Below are positions 9,304-17,912 of a stretch of 64,000 nucleotides of DNA, piece by piece. Below the pieces are notes generated by a model. It made no database searches. It saw only the letters and a program-made list of their open reading frames with translations, and was not told where the DNA came from. A program made the position numbers and the translations under genes. The stretch is taken from positions 107,649 through 171,648 of the forward strand of contig NZ_JBNNGK010000010.1 of the NCBI RefSeq assembly GCF_050268245.1, in the 5' to 3' direction. This DNA is from JBNNGK01 sp050268245. GTDB lineage: Bacteria; Pseudomonadota; Gammaproteobacteria; Enterobacterales; Enterobacteriaceae. Every line of letters begins with the position of its first letter. Within the stretch, counting starts at the first letter, position 1.

Positions 9304-9432
9304 AGACTGCTGACAATGCTTGTTATTAGGAAAAGCGTGCCGAAGGGGTCGTAGCGGCTTGCCGCCGGAGCGGCCCTCGGTGCGCTAAGCCCGAGTATTT
9401 CGGGTTTAAAGGCAACGCTGTAATCAATCTCA
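9304..9432 (+). repeat. Structured ~130-bp dispersed repeat, copy A
   Basis: About 129 bp, starting AGACTGCTGACAA and ending ATCAATCTCA. The same sequence, by eye about three-quarters identical, lies inverted at 42680-42810. It contains a hairpin GCGGC-TT-GCCGC whose counterpart in the other copy is GTGGC-GTAA-GCCAC (a C-G pair replaced by T-A). A second stem, CCCGA...TCGGG, follows. There is no ORF. Hairpins at 9280-9303 and 9432-9454 flank it. I do not recognise the family; it is not ERIC. Confidence 0.75.
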
Positions 9433-9454
9433 TGGCCAGATTTAACTGGCCCTG
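9432..9454. terminator. Hairpin copy 2 flanking the 130-bp repeat (mrcA side)
   Basis: Stem GGCCAG / CTGGCC with loop ATTTAA, 8 bp past the mrcA stop. It matches the copy at 9282-9303 at 20 of 22 positions; only the outermost bases differ. Probable mrcA terminator. Confidence 0.65.
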
Positions 9455-9461
9455 AGGGGGT

Positions 9462-12020
9462 TTAGAACAGTTCGTGGCTTTCGCCACCTTCATCTGTCAG
9501 CGTCGTACCCGCATCGTAAGTTGGATAACTGGTTGGCTGCGTACCTTCAATAAAGTACTCAGAACGGCTACCGCCCCCACCGTTAGACAGCTTGCCCGTC
9601 GCTTTATCGATAGTGACGCTGATAATGCCCGGCGGTGGGGTGACTTTTTGCTCAGGGATCCCCTCCAGGGCAGTTTTCATAAACTCATCCCACGCGGGTT
9701 GAGCCGTTTTTGCTCCGCCTTCGCCACCGGAAATTTGGCCCGGAATCGCGCCGGATGCGGTTGAGCGGCCAAGCGTCCGACGGTGATCATCAAAACCAAT
9801 CCAGACGGTGGTCACCGTATCTGGACCGTAGCCAGAGAACCAGGCGTCTTTGGAGCTGTTCGTGGTGCCGGTTTTTCCGCCGATGTCACGACGCTTTAGA
9901 TCACGCCCCGCGCGCCAGCCGGTTCCCATCCAACCCGGTTCACCAAAGATATTACTGTTTAGCGCATCATGGATCAGGAAGGCTAACGGGGTGTTGATGA
10001 CGTGTGGCGCATACTGCTGGTCGCCGTCTTGCAATATCTGTGCAGGTGTCACCTGTTCCAGTTTTGGCATGGGCACACCGGCATTGTTGCCTTCTTGTGA
10101 TACTGCAACGTTTTCGACATTATCGTCAGACAGCACCGCAGAGCGGTGGGTATCGCCGTAAATGACCGGCAGATTACAGCTGTTACACACCACTTTCGGT
10201 TTGGTTTCAAACAGCGTGTTGCCTGCGTCATCTTCGATACGGGTGATGAAGTACGGATCGACCAAATATCCCCCGTTGGCCAGCACCGCATAACCGCGAA
10301 CTAACTGCATGGGCGTAAATGACGCAGAGCCCAGCGCCAGCGACTCCGAATGTACGATGTTTTGCGCAGGGAAGCCGAAGCGTTGCAGATACTCCGCGGC
10401 ATAATCAACGCCCATCGCCCGCATCGCCCGTACCATCACCACGTTTTTAGATTGCCCTAAACCTTGGCGCAGGCGAATCGGGCCGACGTAAGTCGGAGGC
10501 GAGTTCTTAGGCCGCCATTCGGTACCGGAGCCGGCATCCCAACGGGTTACCGGCAGATCGTTAAGAATCGTCGCCAGCGTCAGGCCCTTATCCATGGCCG
10601 CGGTATACAGGAACGGCTTGATGTTTGAGCCGACCTGACGCAGCGCCTGAGTCGCACGGTTAAATTTACTTTGGTTAAAGTCGAAGCCACCGACCAGCGC
10701 TTTTACCGCACCATCATGTGGATTGAGTGATACCAGCGCCGAGTTGACGGTGGGCACCTGTGACAGCCACCAGGCGTCATCCACTTTACGCACCCATACT
10801 TGCTGGCCGACTTGCACTACGTCGGTGACACGCTTCGGCGTTGGGCCTTGATGCGTATCGGATTTGTAGGGGCGTGCCCAGCGCATACCGGCCATGGGCA
10901 GCGTGATATTGCTGCCATCTGCCAGCATGGCTGTCGCTTGCGCGGCATCCGCTTGGGTTATCACCGCCGGTGCTAGCGGGCCATAGTTTGGTAGATTCTT
11001 CAGCGAATCAATGATTTGCTTTTGATCCCACACCGGCTCGCCAACTTTCCATAGCACGTTAGCGGGGCCGCGGTAGCCGTGCCGCATGTCATACGCCAAT
11101 ACGTTGTCGCGTAACGATTGTTGCGCTGCCAACTGCAATCGTTTCGTGACGGTGGTGTACACCTTATAGCCATCGGTGTAGGCGTTTTCACCGTAGCGCT
11201 TAATCATTTCCTGGCGCACCATCTCGGAGAGATAGGGTGCCGAGAAGCTGATTTCTGGCGCATGGTAATTGGCCACCAAGGCTTCACTGCGTGCTTCCTG
11301 ATACTGCGCCTCAGTGATGTAATGCTCATCTAACATGCGTGAAAGCACGACGTTACGGCGCGCTACGGCGCGATCGTGCGAATACAGCGGGTTAAACGTC
11401 GACGGCGCTTTAGGCAGACCGGCGATCGTCGCCATTTCACTGAGCGTTAATTGACTGACGTCCTTACCAAAATAGACCTGGGCGGCGGCACCCACGCCAT
11501 AGGCGCGATAACCCAGATAAATTTTATTCAGATACAGCTCAAGAATTTCATCCTTAGTCAGCATCTGTTCAATGCGTACCGCAAGGAAAGCCTCCTTGAT
11601 CTTACGCATCAGCGTCCGTTCCGGGCTTAAAAAGAAGTTTCTCGCTAACTGTTGGGTAATGGTACTTGCGCCTTGAGAAGCATGGCCAGAGACCACAGCA
11701 ACCGAGGCCGCGCGGAAAATCCCCACCGGATCGACGCCATGGTGCTCATAGAAGCGGCTGTCTTCGGTGGCGATGAACGCATGCACCATGACCGGAGGAA
11801 TTTGGGCCAACTGGAGCGGAATACGGCGTTTTTCGCCGTATTGGGCGATCAGTTCGCCATCGGCACTGTAAACCTGCATAGGAATTTGCAGCCGGACGTC
11901 TTTCAGCGTTGCCACATCGGGCAGCTGCGGCTCGACATATTTGTACAAGCCAAAAATCGAGGCTGCTCCCAGCACGATGCAACACACTGCAAGGATTAGA
12001 AAATACTTTACGAACTTCAC
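9462..12020 (-). CDS. mrcA: Penicillin-binding protein 1A
   Basis: Bifunctional class A PBP: it polymerises lipid II (glycosyltransferase, GT51) and cross-links peptidoglycan (transpeptidase). It has 852 residues (E. coli 850), with an N-terminal membrane anchor at about 5-27. GT51 motifs are EDSRFYEHHGVDP and STITQQLARN. The transpeptidase SxxK is in QVGSNIKPF, SxN in GQSKNVVM and KTG in GGKTGTTNSS. The start is GTG, as in E. coli. It is divergent from hofM, with about 120 bp between. Confidence 0.98.
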   Translation of the reverse strand: MKFVKYFLILAVCCIVLGAASIFGLYKYVEPQLPDVATLKDVRLQIPMQVYSADGELIAQYGEKRRIPLQLAQIPPVMVHAFIATEDSRFYEHHGVDPVGIFRAASVAVVSGHASQGASTITQQLARNFFLSPERTLMRKIKEAFLAVRIEQMLTKDEILELYLNKIYLGYRAYGVGAAAQVYFGKDVSQLTLSEMATIAGLPKAPSTFNPLYSHDRAVARRNVVLSRMLDEHYITEAQYQEARSEALVANYHAPEISFSAPYLSEMVRQEMIKRYGENAYTDGYKVYTTVTKRLQLAAQQSLRDNVLAYDMRHGYRGPANVLWKVGEPVWDQKQIIDSLKNLPNYGPLAPAVITQADAAQATAMLADGSNITLPMAGMRWARPYKSDTHQGPTPKRVTDVVQVGQQVWVRKVDDAWWLSQVPTVNSALVSLNPHDGAVKALVGGFDFNQSKFNRATQALRQVGSNIKPFLYTAAMDKGLTLATILNDLPVTRWDAGSGTEWRPKNSPPTYVGPIRLRQGLGQSKNVVMVRAMRAMGVDYAAEYLQRFGFPAQNIVHSESLALGSASFTPMQLVRGYAVLANGGYLVDPYFITRIEDDAGNTLFETKPKVVCNSCNLPVIYGDTHRSAVLSDDNVENVAVSQEGNNAGVPMPKLEQVTPAQILQDGDQQYAPHVINTPLAFLIHDALNSNIFGEPGWMGTGWRAGRDLKRRDIGGKTGTTNSSKDAWFSGYGPDTVTTVWIGFDDHRRTLGRSTASGAIPGQISGGEGGAKTAQPAWDEFMKTALEGIPEQKVTPPPGIISVTIDKATGKLSNGGGGSRSEYFIEGTQPTSYPTYDAGTTLTDEGGESHELF

Positions 12021-12142
12021 CTGAGATTTCCCATTTTCATGTCATTTGGGCAGTTTATAAACAACCGCGCGGTAGTATAAAGGCAAGCCTCCAACATGGA
12101 TATGTTCTTTTATCATCTTGCCTTATGGGGGCTGTACAAAAT

Positions 12143-12985
12143 ATGTTCTTTCAAGCATGGCAGGTAGGGCTCGATATACAAAGTCGCAGCCTACGTGCGA
12201 TCGCCGCACAACGGCGTCGCAGCGGGTGGCAGCTCCGCCACTGGTGGCAACAAACGTTGCCATGCCCAGTGCTACGGGACGGCTATCTGGATCAATCTGA
12301 AAGCTTAATCCCTTTACTCCGGCAGTGGCGTACGCGTTTACCGAGACATATCTCCTTACGTATTGCGTTGCCTGCCCAGCGGGTTTTACAACACTGGATG
12401 CCCGCTCCCGATCCGCGTCTACAAGAGCCAGCACGCAGTGGTTACATCACCGCTCAGGGAGCTAAGCAGTTTCCACTCGACAGCCAAACGTTAGTGCTTG
12501 ACTACCGCACTTCGTCCCCGCAGGCAACATCATTGTTATTAACGGCAGCGCGGCGGCAGGAGCTACAGCAATGGTTGCATTGTTTACAACAGGCGGACCT
12601 ACACCCGCAGATAGTTGATATCACGCCTTGCGCGTTGCTTTCGATGGCTGCCTGCGCAGGGTTGGCACCAGAGGCCGCCTTGCTACACCGCTTGGATGAC
12701 CAGTGGCTGTGGGTAGCGCCACGCACTGAACCGTTTACCTATGGTCAGTGGGGTATCGAGACAATCCCGCACGCCGCTCAAGCGCTGAACGCGGTACGTG
12801 CAGCTTGTCCGTCAGTGGGCGACAAAGAAATTTATTATAGCAGCGTGCTTGAGGAGATTTTACCTGAGGGGGCGCTGGCATGGTCACCCTTTAGCGCGTT
12901 TCGTTATTTACACCCCCCGTTACCGGCGTTACCGAAGGCATTTGTATTGGCCGGTGGTTTGGCACTGCGTGCGGAAGATTGCTGA
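12143..12985 (+). CDS. hofM: PilM/ComA-type protein HofM
   Basis: First gene of the hofMNOPQ operon, homologous to Haemophilus comA-E and type IV pilus pilMNOPQ. In E. coli these genes are needed to use DNA as a nutrient. The 280 residues start MFFQAWQVGLDIQSRSLRAI, resembling the PilM actin-like N-terminus. An in-frame ATG six codons earlier lacks a ribosome-binding site. The chosen start has GGGGG about 11 bases upstream. It overlaps hofN (TGATG). Confidence 0.9.
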   Translation: MFFQAWQVGLDIQSRSLRAIAAQRRRSGWQLRHWWQQTLPCPVLRDGYLDQSESLIPLLRQWRTRLPRHISLRIALPAQRVLQHWMPAPDPRLQEPARSGYITAQGAKQFPLDSQTLVLDYRTSSPQATSLLLTAARRQELQQWLHCLQQADLHPQIVDITPCALLSMAACAGLAPEAALLHRLDDQWLWVAPRTEPFTYGQWGIETIPHAAQALNAVRAACPSVGDKEIYYSSVLEEILPEGALAWSPFSAFRYLHPPLPALPKAFVLAGGLALRAEDC

Positions 12986-13521
12986 TGCACCAGGTGAATT
13001 TTTTGCCCTGGCGTGAACAGGCGCAACGACGGCGCGCTGCGTTTTGGTTGCGCGTGTTATGCGGACACCTGGTGTTAACGCTGGCTATTCTGGCGTTGGC
13101 GCTGAGTGGGTTACGTTATCAGCGCCACCAATTGCAAGAGGTGTTGCAACGCCAGGCACAACACTACGGCGTATTGGTACGCCAACAGCAACAGATTCAG
13201 GCAGCGATGACCCGCATAGCGCGTATGGCCGCCAGGGAAACGCAGCGCCAGCGTAATCAAAAACATAATCAGCGTTATGTACGATTGTTACAGCAATTGG
13301 CCGCGGTACTGCCTGAGCCATTGTGGCTGATTGCCTTAGAGGAACAGGCAGAAACGTTGACGCTACGTGGCCTCAGCCCGCATTACCCGGCGGTCGTGCA
13401 ACTGACGCAGAGGTTAACGTCACAGGCTTTATTACCGGGTTATCGCTTGAGTGAAGTGATGCAGCGCAAGGATGATCTGCTGGTATTTACGCTGTTGGTG
13501 CCGTGGAGGCGTGATGAATAA
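12985..13521 (+). CDS. hofN: PilN-like assembly protein HofN
   Basis: 178-residue bitopic membrane protein. It starts MHQVNFLPWREQAQRRR, the conserved NFLPWR motif that in PilN binds PilM, followed by TM helix FWLRVLCGHLVLTLAILALAL-like at about 21-41. A coiled-coil periplasmic part rich in Q and R and a ferredoxin-like C-terminus complete it. The start was chosen at the TGATG overlap with hofM. It overlaps hofO by eight bases. Confidence 0.88.
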   Translation: MHQVNFLPWREQAQRRRAAFWLRVLCGHLVLTLAILALALSGLRYQRHQLQEVLQRQAQHYGVLVRQQQQIQAAMTRIARMAARETQRQRNQKHNQRYVRLLQQLAAVLPEPLWLIALEEQAETLTLRGLSPHYPAVVQLTQRLTSQALLPGYRLSEVMQRKDDLLVFTLLVPWRRDE

Positions 13522-14020
13522 GCCTTTACCGGCGGCGCTAATCGGCTGGCTAAATCGTCCAACATGGCAATTATTGGCGACACAGTGGATGTTGCTGGCA
13601 GGGATAGCCGTATTCGTCAGCGTGTTGTGGGGGCGTGATGAGTGGCAACAAAATACCCAACTTCAGGCAAAGCAGCAGCAGAACACGCATGATATTCATC
13701 AACTGCAACAGCAACTCAGGCAATTGCCGGCATTGGATGAGTTAGAAGCGCAGCTAGTGCCGCGGTCGGAGGAGCCTGTCGATACCGCGCTGGCCGAAAG
13801 CTTACGTCAGGCCGGCGGTAGGCTTTTACGCCTGAGGCAGCAAGGGCAACCGCCGCAACAACAGCTGAAAATGCAGATGAAGTATGGCGATTTGTTGCGG
13901 TTGTTGGCGGATTTGTCCCCAGGGTTGCGTATTACGCAGTTGAATCTGGAAACCCAGGTCGCCGGGCTGATCGTTGAATTAGTACTTCAGGCGGAGGACG
14001 GTGATGATCAAGCGAAGTAG
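13514..14020 (+). CDS. hofO: PilO-like protein HofO
   Basis: 168-residue bitopic protein with short cytoplasmic N-terminus, TM helix at about 17-36 (WMLLAGIAVFVSVLWG) and a glutamine-rich periplasmic coiled coil. It corresponds by position to PilO/ComC in pilus alignment complexes. The sequence is poorly conserved; assignment rests on order and architecture. The ATG lies inside the hofN 3' end with GGAGG a few bases upstream. Confidence 0.82.
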   Translation: MNKPLPAALIGWLNRPTWQLLATQWMLLAGIAVFVSVLWGRDEWQQNTQLQAKQQQNTHDIHQLQQQLRQLPALDELEAQLVPRSEEPVDTALAESLRQAGGRLLRLRQQGQPPQQQLKMQMKYGDLLRLLADLSPGLRITQLNLETQVAGLIVELVLQAEDGDDQAK

Positions 14021-14363
14021 TGGGTTATGGCTGTTGTGTTCCCCCGCGTTGTGGGCGGCACAGCCTGGTGATCCTTTCCATCCCCCCTCGGTTGCCCCCT
14101 GTACGGCTCAACACGCGCCACCGATACACTGGCGGCTAAAAGGGACGTTGGGGCAGGACGCGCTTCGCTATGGCTGGGTGGTGACGCCTGAGGGCCAATG
14201 GTTGAAACTGGCAGCGCAACAAATGCTACCGGGCGGTCATTGGCAGGTGAGTCGGATTAGCGCGCGCTCGGTGGAGTTCATGGCAAGCCCTAGCAACATG
14301 CTTTGCCCAACGTCGGTCAATACTTACACGCTGACGCTGGGCGATCGTAAGGAGATACAATGA
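14004..14363 (+). CDS. hofP: PilP-like protein HofP
   Basis: 119-residue exported protein. The N-terminus MIKRSSGLWLLCSPALWAAQ looks like a signal peptide. The C-terminal half has a small beta domain (GWVVTPEGQWLKLAAQQMLPGG), as in PilP, which links the inner-membrane PilNO complex to the secretin. ATG 14004 is preferred to GTG 14001 because GGAGG lies seven bases upstream and E. coli HofP begins with the equivalent MRIKR. It overlaps hofO and hofQ. Confidence 0.82.
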   Translation: MIKRSSGLWLLCSPALWAAQPGDPFHPPSVAPCTAQHAPPIHWRLKGTLGQDALRYGWVVTPEGQWLKLAAQQMLPGGHWQVSRISARSVEFMASPSNMLCPTSVNTYTLTLGDRKEIQ

Positions 14364-15592
14364 AGGGATACTCATTAACGGGGCTGCTGCTGTGGTGTAT
14401 GTCAATGTCAGCGGCGGCGATTCAGGAAAGCAAACCGATCTCGTTGTCGTTTCATGACGCGCCTGCGACGGTAATTCTGCAAGCGCTGGCGGATTATCAG
14501 CAACTGAATTTAGTCGCGGCAGAAGGCATGGGTGGCAACCTGACGTTGCGGTTGAACAACGTTCCTTGGCAGCAAGCGTTAACGGTGATTTTACGCATGG
14601 GAAAACTCACGATGACGCTCGATGGCTCGGTGATGATGGTATCGCCAGAGCCAGATGAACAGCAACGAAGATTGCTGGCCCAGCAGCAACCGTTACAGGA
14701 TTTGACCCTACCTTTGCAGTTCGCTGATGCAGAGGCAATTGCCCAGAGTTTGCAGGCCCAGCGTGGCACGTTATTAGGCGAACGCGGCAGCGTCATGGTG
14801 GATACCCATACCAATACGCTGATGATTCGTGATGCTGCCCCGGCGTTGACGGTGTTGAAAAGCTGGGTGCGAGAGATGGATAAGCCGATCGAGCAGGTTC
14901 AACTGGCGGCACACATTGTCACTATCAGCAATGAAGACTTGCGCGAGCTTGGCGTGCGTTGGGGGTTGGCGGCGGACGATCGCGAAGCCAAAAGCTTACG
15001 TATCGACAATTTCAGCGTGGCGTTACCGGTGGAGCGCAGTACGGTAAGCGCGGGGTTTCATTTGGCGCGCGTTAGCGGGCGAATCCTCGATCTGGAATTG
15101 ACCGCGTTGGAGCAGGAGAACGCGGTGGAGATTATCGCCAGCCCTCGCTTACTGACGGCTAATCAGCAGACCGCCAGCATTAAACAAGGCACGGAAATTC
15201 CGTATGAGGTTTCCAGTGGAGCCAGCGGAGCGACATCCGTCGAGTTCAAAGAGGCGGTGCTGGGCATGGAGGTCACGCCAAAAATTTTACCGAATGGCCG
15301 CATTACCCTGACGCTGCACATCAGCCAAAATATGCCCGGCCGAACGATCAAGCAGGGGGAAGGTGAAGCATTGGCGATCGATAAGCAAGAAATCAAAACT
15401 CAGGTTACGGTAAAAAATGGCGAAACCATCGTATTGGGTGGAATATTCCAACGCCAAAGTAGCAATATGGCCGACAAAGTACCGGGATTAGGCGACGTGC
15501 CGTTGCTCGGCGCGCTGTTCAAACGCAGCAGCAAACAGCACAAAAAGCGTGAATTAGTGATATTTATCACCCCGACCCTGATTAAAGCCTAA
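14360..15592 (+). CDS. hofQ: Secretin HofQ
   Basis: Outer-membrane secretin of the GspD/PilQ/ComE class, presumed DNA-uptake pore. It has 410 residues (E. coli 412). An N-terminal signal (SLTGLLLWCMSMSAAA) is followed by the N0/STN domain (SLSFHDAPATVILQALADY), an N1-like domain and the secretin core with VEIIASPRLLTANQQ and the C-terminal VPGLGDVPLLGALFKR motif. It is the last gene of the operon, with an ATGA overlap with hofP. Confidence 0.93.
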   Translation: MKGYSLTGLLLWCMSMSAAAIQESKPISLSFHDAPATVILQALADYQQLNLVAAEGMGGNLTLRLNNVPWQQALTVILRMGKLTMTLDGSVMMVSPEPDEQQRRLLAQQQPLQDLTLPLQFADAEAIAQSLQAQRGTLLGERGSVMVDTHTNTLMIRDAAPALTVLKSWVREMDKPIEQVQLAAHIVTISNEDLRELGVRWGLAADDREAKSLRIDNFSVALPVERSTVSAGFHLARVSGRILDLELTALEQENAVEIIASPRLLTANQQTASIKQGTEIPYEVSSGASGATSVEFKEAVLGMEVTPKILPNGRITLTLHISQNMPGRTIKQGEGEALAIDKQEIKTQVTVKNGETIVLGGIFQRQSSNMADKVPGLGDVPLLGALFKRSSKQHKKRELVIFITPTLIKA

Positions 15593-16064
15593 GTCGGCGA
15601 AACGCGCCAGCCGAAAACTGCCAGAAGTTGATGAGCAGATGCACTTTTTTCTCACCTTATCGGCATCTGCGTTTGACGCTGCGGCCGATTTAGCTTACAA
15701 GGGTTACCGAATTGAGCTCCGAGGTTTTTTTGTTAACACCAAGACGCCGTCAAAAACGTATGGTTTCCCTCCTGCGGCGTGGATATACCCCTAAGATTTC
15801 AAGTTGCATTGCGTTAGCAACTCAATGAATCTCAGTGACTTACGGAAGTAAGTGGGTGAGGTAAGTGGAAGTAGCCAACAACATGGCGGCTTGAAAGATG
15901 AAGGGTAGGGTGATTTATTCGGTTGCCAAACTACCAAGAGTGTTGAGATAATTTTTTGTCTGATCTCACACTTTCGCTCATGAGGTTTCAGTTTAGGTCC
16001 CGCCGCTAATTTGATTGGCGGGGCGGGTTAACATTAACGAATAGTCTTAGTAATACCGAAAAAC
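15593..16064. other. hofQ-aroK intergenic region
   Basis: 472 bp without a gene. It contains an ERIC-like element (15784-15907). A CCCGCC / GGCGGG stem with a 12-base loop (15999-16022) sits about 40 bp before aroK and may be a leader hairpin. The bases just before aroK (TACCGAAAAACATGG) are the conserved aroK start region. No TyrR or TrpR box is convincing. Confidence 0.6.
15784..15907 (+). repeat. ERIC-like intergenic palindromic element
   Basis: About 124 bp, close to the usual 127-bp ERIC. The left end is TATACCC followed by TTTCAAGTTGCAT; the right end is GGCTTGAAAGATGAAGGGTA, an imperfect inverted repeat of the left. The middle has the ERIC-type core GACTTACGGAAGTAAGTG and GTAGCCAAC. 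It is a non-coding imperfect palindrome. Confidence 0.75.
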
Positions 16065-16586
16065 ATGGCAGAGAAACGCAATATCTTTCTGGTTGGGCCT
16101 ATGGGTGCCGGCAAAAGCACTATTGGCCGTCAGTTAGCTCAGCAACTCAATATGGAGTTTTTCGACTCCGATCAAGAAATTGAGCGACGTACCGGAGCTG
16201 ACGTGGGCTGGGTATTCGACGTGGAAGGCGAAGAAGGTTTCCGCGATCGTGAAGAAAAAATCATTAATGAACTGACGGAAAAGCAAGGGATTGTGCTGGC
16301 TACCGGTGGCGGTTCGGTTAAATCGCGTGAAACGCGTAACCGTCTGTCGGCGCGTGGTGTCGTTGTCTATTTGGAAACCACCATCGAGAAGCAATTAGCT
16401 CGTACTCAGCGTGATAAAAAGCGTCCGCTGTTGCAAGTTGATTCACCTCCGCGTGAAGTGCTGGAAGCATTGGCGAAAGAACGTAATCCGTTATACGAAG
16501 AAATTGCAGATGTGACTATCCGCACCGACGATCAAAGCGCTAAAGTAGTTGCCAACCAGATCATCAACATGCTGGAAAGTAACTGA
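16065..16586 (+). CDS. aroK: Shikimate kinase 1
   Basis: Phosphorylates shikimate at the 3-OH with ATP, in aromatic amino-acid and folate precursor synthesis. It has 173 residues, the same length as E. coli and nearly identical. The Walker A is GPMGAGKST (11-19), the substrate-binding region DSDQEIERRTG, and the lid includes RPLL. It heads the aroK-aroB-damX-dam-rpe-gph-trpS cluster. Confidence 0.98.
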   Translation: MAEKRNIFLVGPMGAGKSTIGRQLAQQLNMEFFDSDQEIERRTGADVGWVFDVEGEEGFRDREEKIINELTEKQGIVLATGGGSVKSRETRNRLSARGVVVYLETTIEKQLARTQRDKKRPLLQVDSPPREVLEALAKERNPLYEEIADVTIRTDDQSAKVVANQIINMLESN

Positions 16587-16680
16587 TTACGGTTTCCGTG
16601 TTTGGCTGAAGGCAGAGGCGGAAAGACTGATTGTGCTCCCCGCAATGCGGGGATAAACCACATTGAGAGCTGAGCGCGAG

Positions 16681-17769
16681 ATGGAGAAAATTACCGTAAC
16701 GCTCGGGGAGCGAAGCTACCCGATTACCATAGCCGCCGGATTGTTTAACGATCCGGCTTCTTTTATGCCGCTGAAGGCGGGTGAACAGGTGATGCTGGTC
16801 ACCAACCAAACGCTGGCACCGCTGTATCTGGATCGCGTCCGGAAGGTGCTGGAGCAAAGTGGTGTGGTGGTGGATCAGGTGATTTTGCCTGATGGCGAAC
16901 AGTATAAATCCCTTACCGTGCTCGACCAGGTCTTTTCGGCACTGCTGGAAAAGCCTCACGGCCGTGATACCACGCTGATCGCCCTCGGCGGCGGCGTGAT
17001 TGGTGACCTGACTGGATTTGCTGCGGCGAGTTATCAGCGCGGTGTGCGGTTCATTCAGGTGCCTACCACCCTGCTTTCGCAGGTGGACTCTTCTGTTGGC
17101 GGTAAAACCGCCGTCAATCATCCGCTCGGCAAAAACATGATCGGCGCATTCTATCAACCTGCTTCGGTGGTGATTGATCTCGAATGCCTGACGACATTGC
17201 CCGCGCGTGAATTCTCCTCTGGCCTGGCCGAAGTGATCAAATATGGGATTATTCTCGATGCTGATTTCTTCGTTTGGCTGGAAAATAACATTGATGCCTT
17301 GGTCGCGCTGGATATGCGGGCGTTGGCTTATTGTATTCGCCGCTGTTGTGAACTGAAAGCTGAGGTCGTCGCTGCCGATGAGCGCGAAAGCGGCCAGCGC
17401 GCTTTGCTCAATCTGGGCCATACTTATGGCCATGCGATCGAAGCTGAAATGGGCTATGGTGTATGGTTACATGGTGAGGCCGTGGCCGCAGGTATGATGA
17501 TGGCGGCAAAGACGGCCTATCGTTTGGGGCAGTTTTCTGCTGATGAGGTCGAACGCATCCATAATCTGTTGCTACGTGCTGGCTTGCCGGTCAATGGCCC
17601 ACAAGAAATGGCGCCAGAGGCCTATTTACCGCATATGATGCGTGATAAAAAAGTATTGGCGGGTGAGCTGCGTTTAGTTTTGCCGACGGCAATTGGCGCA
17701 GCGGAAGTCCGTAGCGGCGTGGCGCACGATCGGGTATTGGCGTCGATCGCAGATTGCCTACCTCAGTGA
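16681..17769 (+). CDS. aroB: 3-dehydroquinate synthase
   Basis: NAD- and metal-dependent enzyme converting DAHP to 3-dehydroquinate, second step of the shikimate pathway. It has 362 residues, the same as E. coli. Signature elements are the NAD-binding GGGVIGDLTGFAAA and PTTLLSQVDSSVGGKTAV, and metal ligands Glu in GLAEVIKYG and His in NLGHTYGHAIE and LHGEAVAAG. The start MEKITVTLGERSYPI matches E. coli; a frame open six codons earlier is not used. Confidence 0.98.
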   Translation: MEKITVTLGERSYPITIAAGLFNDPASFMPLKAGEQVMLVTNQTLAPLYLDRVRKVLEQSGVVVDQVILPDGEQYKSLTVLDQVFSALLEKPHGRDTTLIALGGGVIGDLTGFAAASYQRGVRFIQVPTTLLSQVDSSVGGKTAVNHPLGKNMIGAFYQPASVVIDLECLTTLPAREFSSGLAEVIKYGIILDADFFVWLENNIDALVALDMRALAYCIRRCCELKAEVVAADERESGQRALLNLGHTYGHAIEAEMGYGVWLHGEAVAAGMMMAAKTAYRLGQFSADEVERIHNLLLRAGLPVNGPQEMAPEAYLPHMMRDKKVLAGELRLVLPTAIGAAEVRSGVAHDRVLASIADCLPQ

Positions 17770-17912
17770 CGCGCAGGCAAAATAGTCAAAATAATCGCTA
17801 TATTTGATAACGTGCGAGTGGGTGAATGCTCATTCGCCATGATTTAGGTTAATGGGTCTGCATCACGTCGGTGACGAAGACAGGCCTTTACCTCTCGCTT
17901 GGAGGGTTTCAG

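Noticed and set aside
16564..17433. Minus-strand ORF of 289 codons over aroB
   Set aside because: Opposite-strand shadow of aroB with no recognisable product.
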